Part shown: positions 8,827 to 8,952 of the stretch, piece after piece
How the letters are laid out: the number at the start of each line of letters is the position of its first letter
Numbering within the stretch: position 1 is the first letter of the stretch
NCBI RefSeq assembly: GCF_030523985.1
Contig: NZ_JAUNHK010000102.1
Location: forward strand, 1-8,952
Length of the DNA stretch: 8,952 nt
Direction of reading: 5' to 3'
Source: Deinococcus sp.
Lineage (GTDB): Bacteria > Deinococcota > Deinococci > Deinococcales > Deinococcaceae
Notes under the pieces: generated by a model
Databases searched by the model: none
The model's input: only the letters and a program-made list of their open reading frames with translations
Told to the model about the DNA's origin: nothing
Position numbers and translations under genes: made by a program

Positions 8827-8952
8827 ATGCCGCTGCTTCCCATCACTGTGCAGGCGGGGCCGTTCACCCTGCGGCCCTTCGAGAAAAAGGACGTACCCAG
8901 CATCATCGCGGCGTCGCACGACCCGCTGATTCCGCTCATCACCACGGTTCCC
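8827..8952 (+). CDS. GNAT family N-acetyltransferase, N-terminal part (runs off right edge)
   Basis: The first 42 codons begin MPLLPITVQAGPFTLRPFEK and continue to DVPSIIAASHDPLIPLITTVP at the edge. The G-x-F-T-L-R-P-F-x-x-x-D-V motif followed by a helix and a DPLI..ITTVP segment is typical of RimJ/RimL-type GNAT acetyltransferases. The acetyl-CoA binding loop is beyond the window, so the substrate is not known. No Shine-Dalgarno precedes the ATG; a -10 box at 8814-8819 suggests a leaderless transcript. It lies after the infB terminator and is therefore a separate unit. Confidence 0.7.
   Translation, partial: MPLLPITVQAGPFTLRPFEKKDVPSIIAASHDPLIPLITTVP

Overview
The window is GC-rich and looks chromosomal. 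It most likely comes from Deinococcus, close to D. radiodurans. The pointers are the rimP-nusA-ylxR-infB gene order, a short IF-2 (601 aa) with a reduced N-terminal region, promoters whose -10 box lies only 6-7 nt before the ATG (the leaderless style common in Deinococcus), and a small hairpin-rich insert of the kind described there as small noncoding repeats. The genus is inferred from protein style and layout, not from a database match.

Layout. Left part (1-4580), minus strand, read from high to low coordinates: apbE (FAD:protein FMN transferase), a Tat-exported DUF2271 protein, and a PepSY-associated membrane protein, which together form a probable extracytoplasmic flavin/redox module. Next comes trpE, preceded by a previously hidden tryptophan attenuator: a 15-residue leader peptide with tandem Trp codons, mutually exclusive hairpins and an intrinsic terminator. 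Closely coupled behind trpE are a tautomerase gene broken by a hairpin-rich insert of about 130 bp, and the start of a GNAT acetyltransferase that runs off the left edge. Right part (4580-8952), plus strand: a structured leader, then rimP, nusA, ylxR and infB, which is the classical transcription/translation operon (30S maturation, transcription elongation, an RNA-binding factor and initiation factor 2). A strong intrinsic terminator ends the operon. A second GNAT gene starts directly after it, from a promoter that shares a base with the terminator T-tract, and runs off the right edge.

The most interesting items are regulatory: the trpL-trpE attenuator, the terminator-like and alternative hairpins in the rimP leader, a hairpin over the infB Shine-Dalgarno, and the terminator/promoter overlap at 8769-8819. 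The broken tautomerase, which also lacks the catalytic Pro1, is the clearest case of gene decay. No CRISPR array, tRNA, rRNA or complete insertion sequence was seen. No gene-free stretch exceeds 300 bases; the longest is 4581-4817, holding the divergent apbE/rimP promoter region and the rimP leader.
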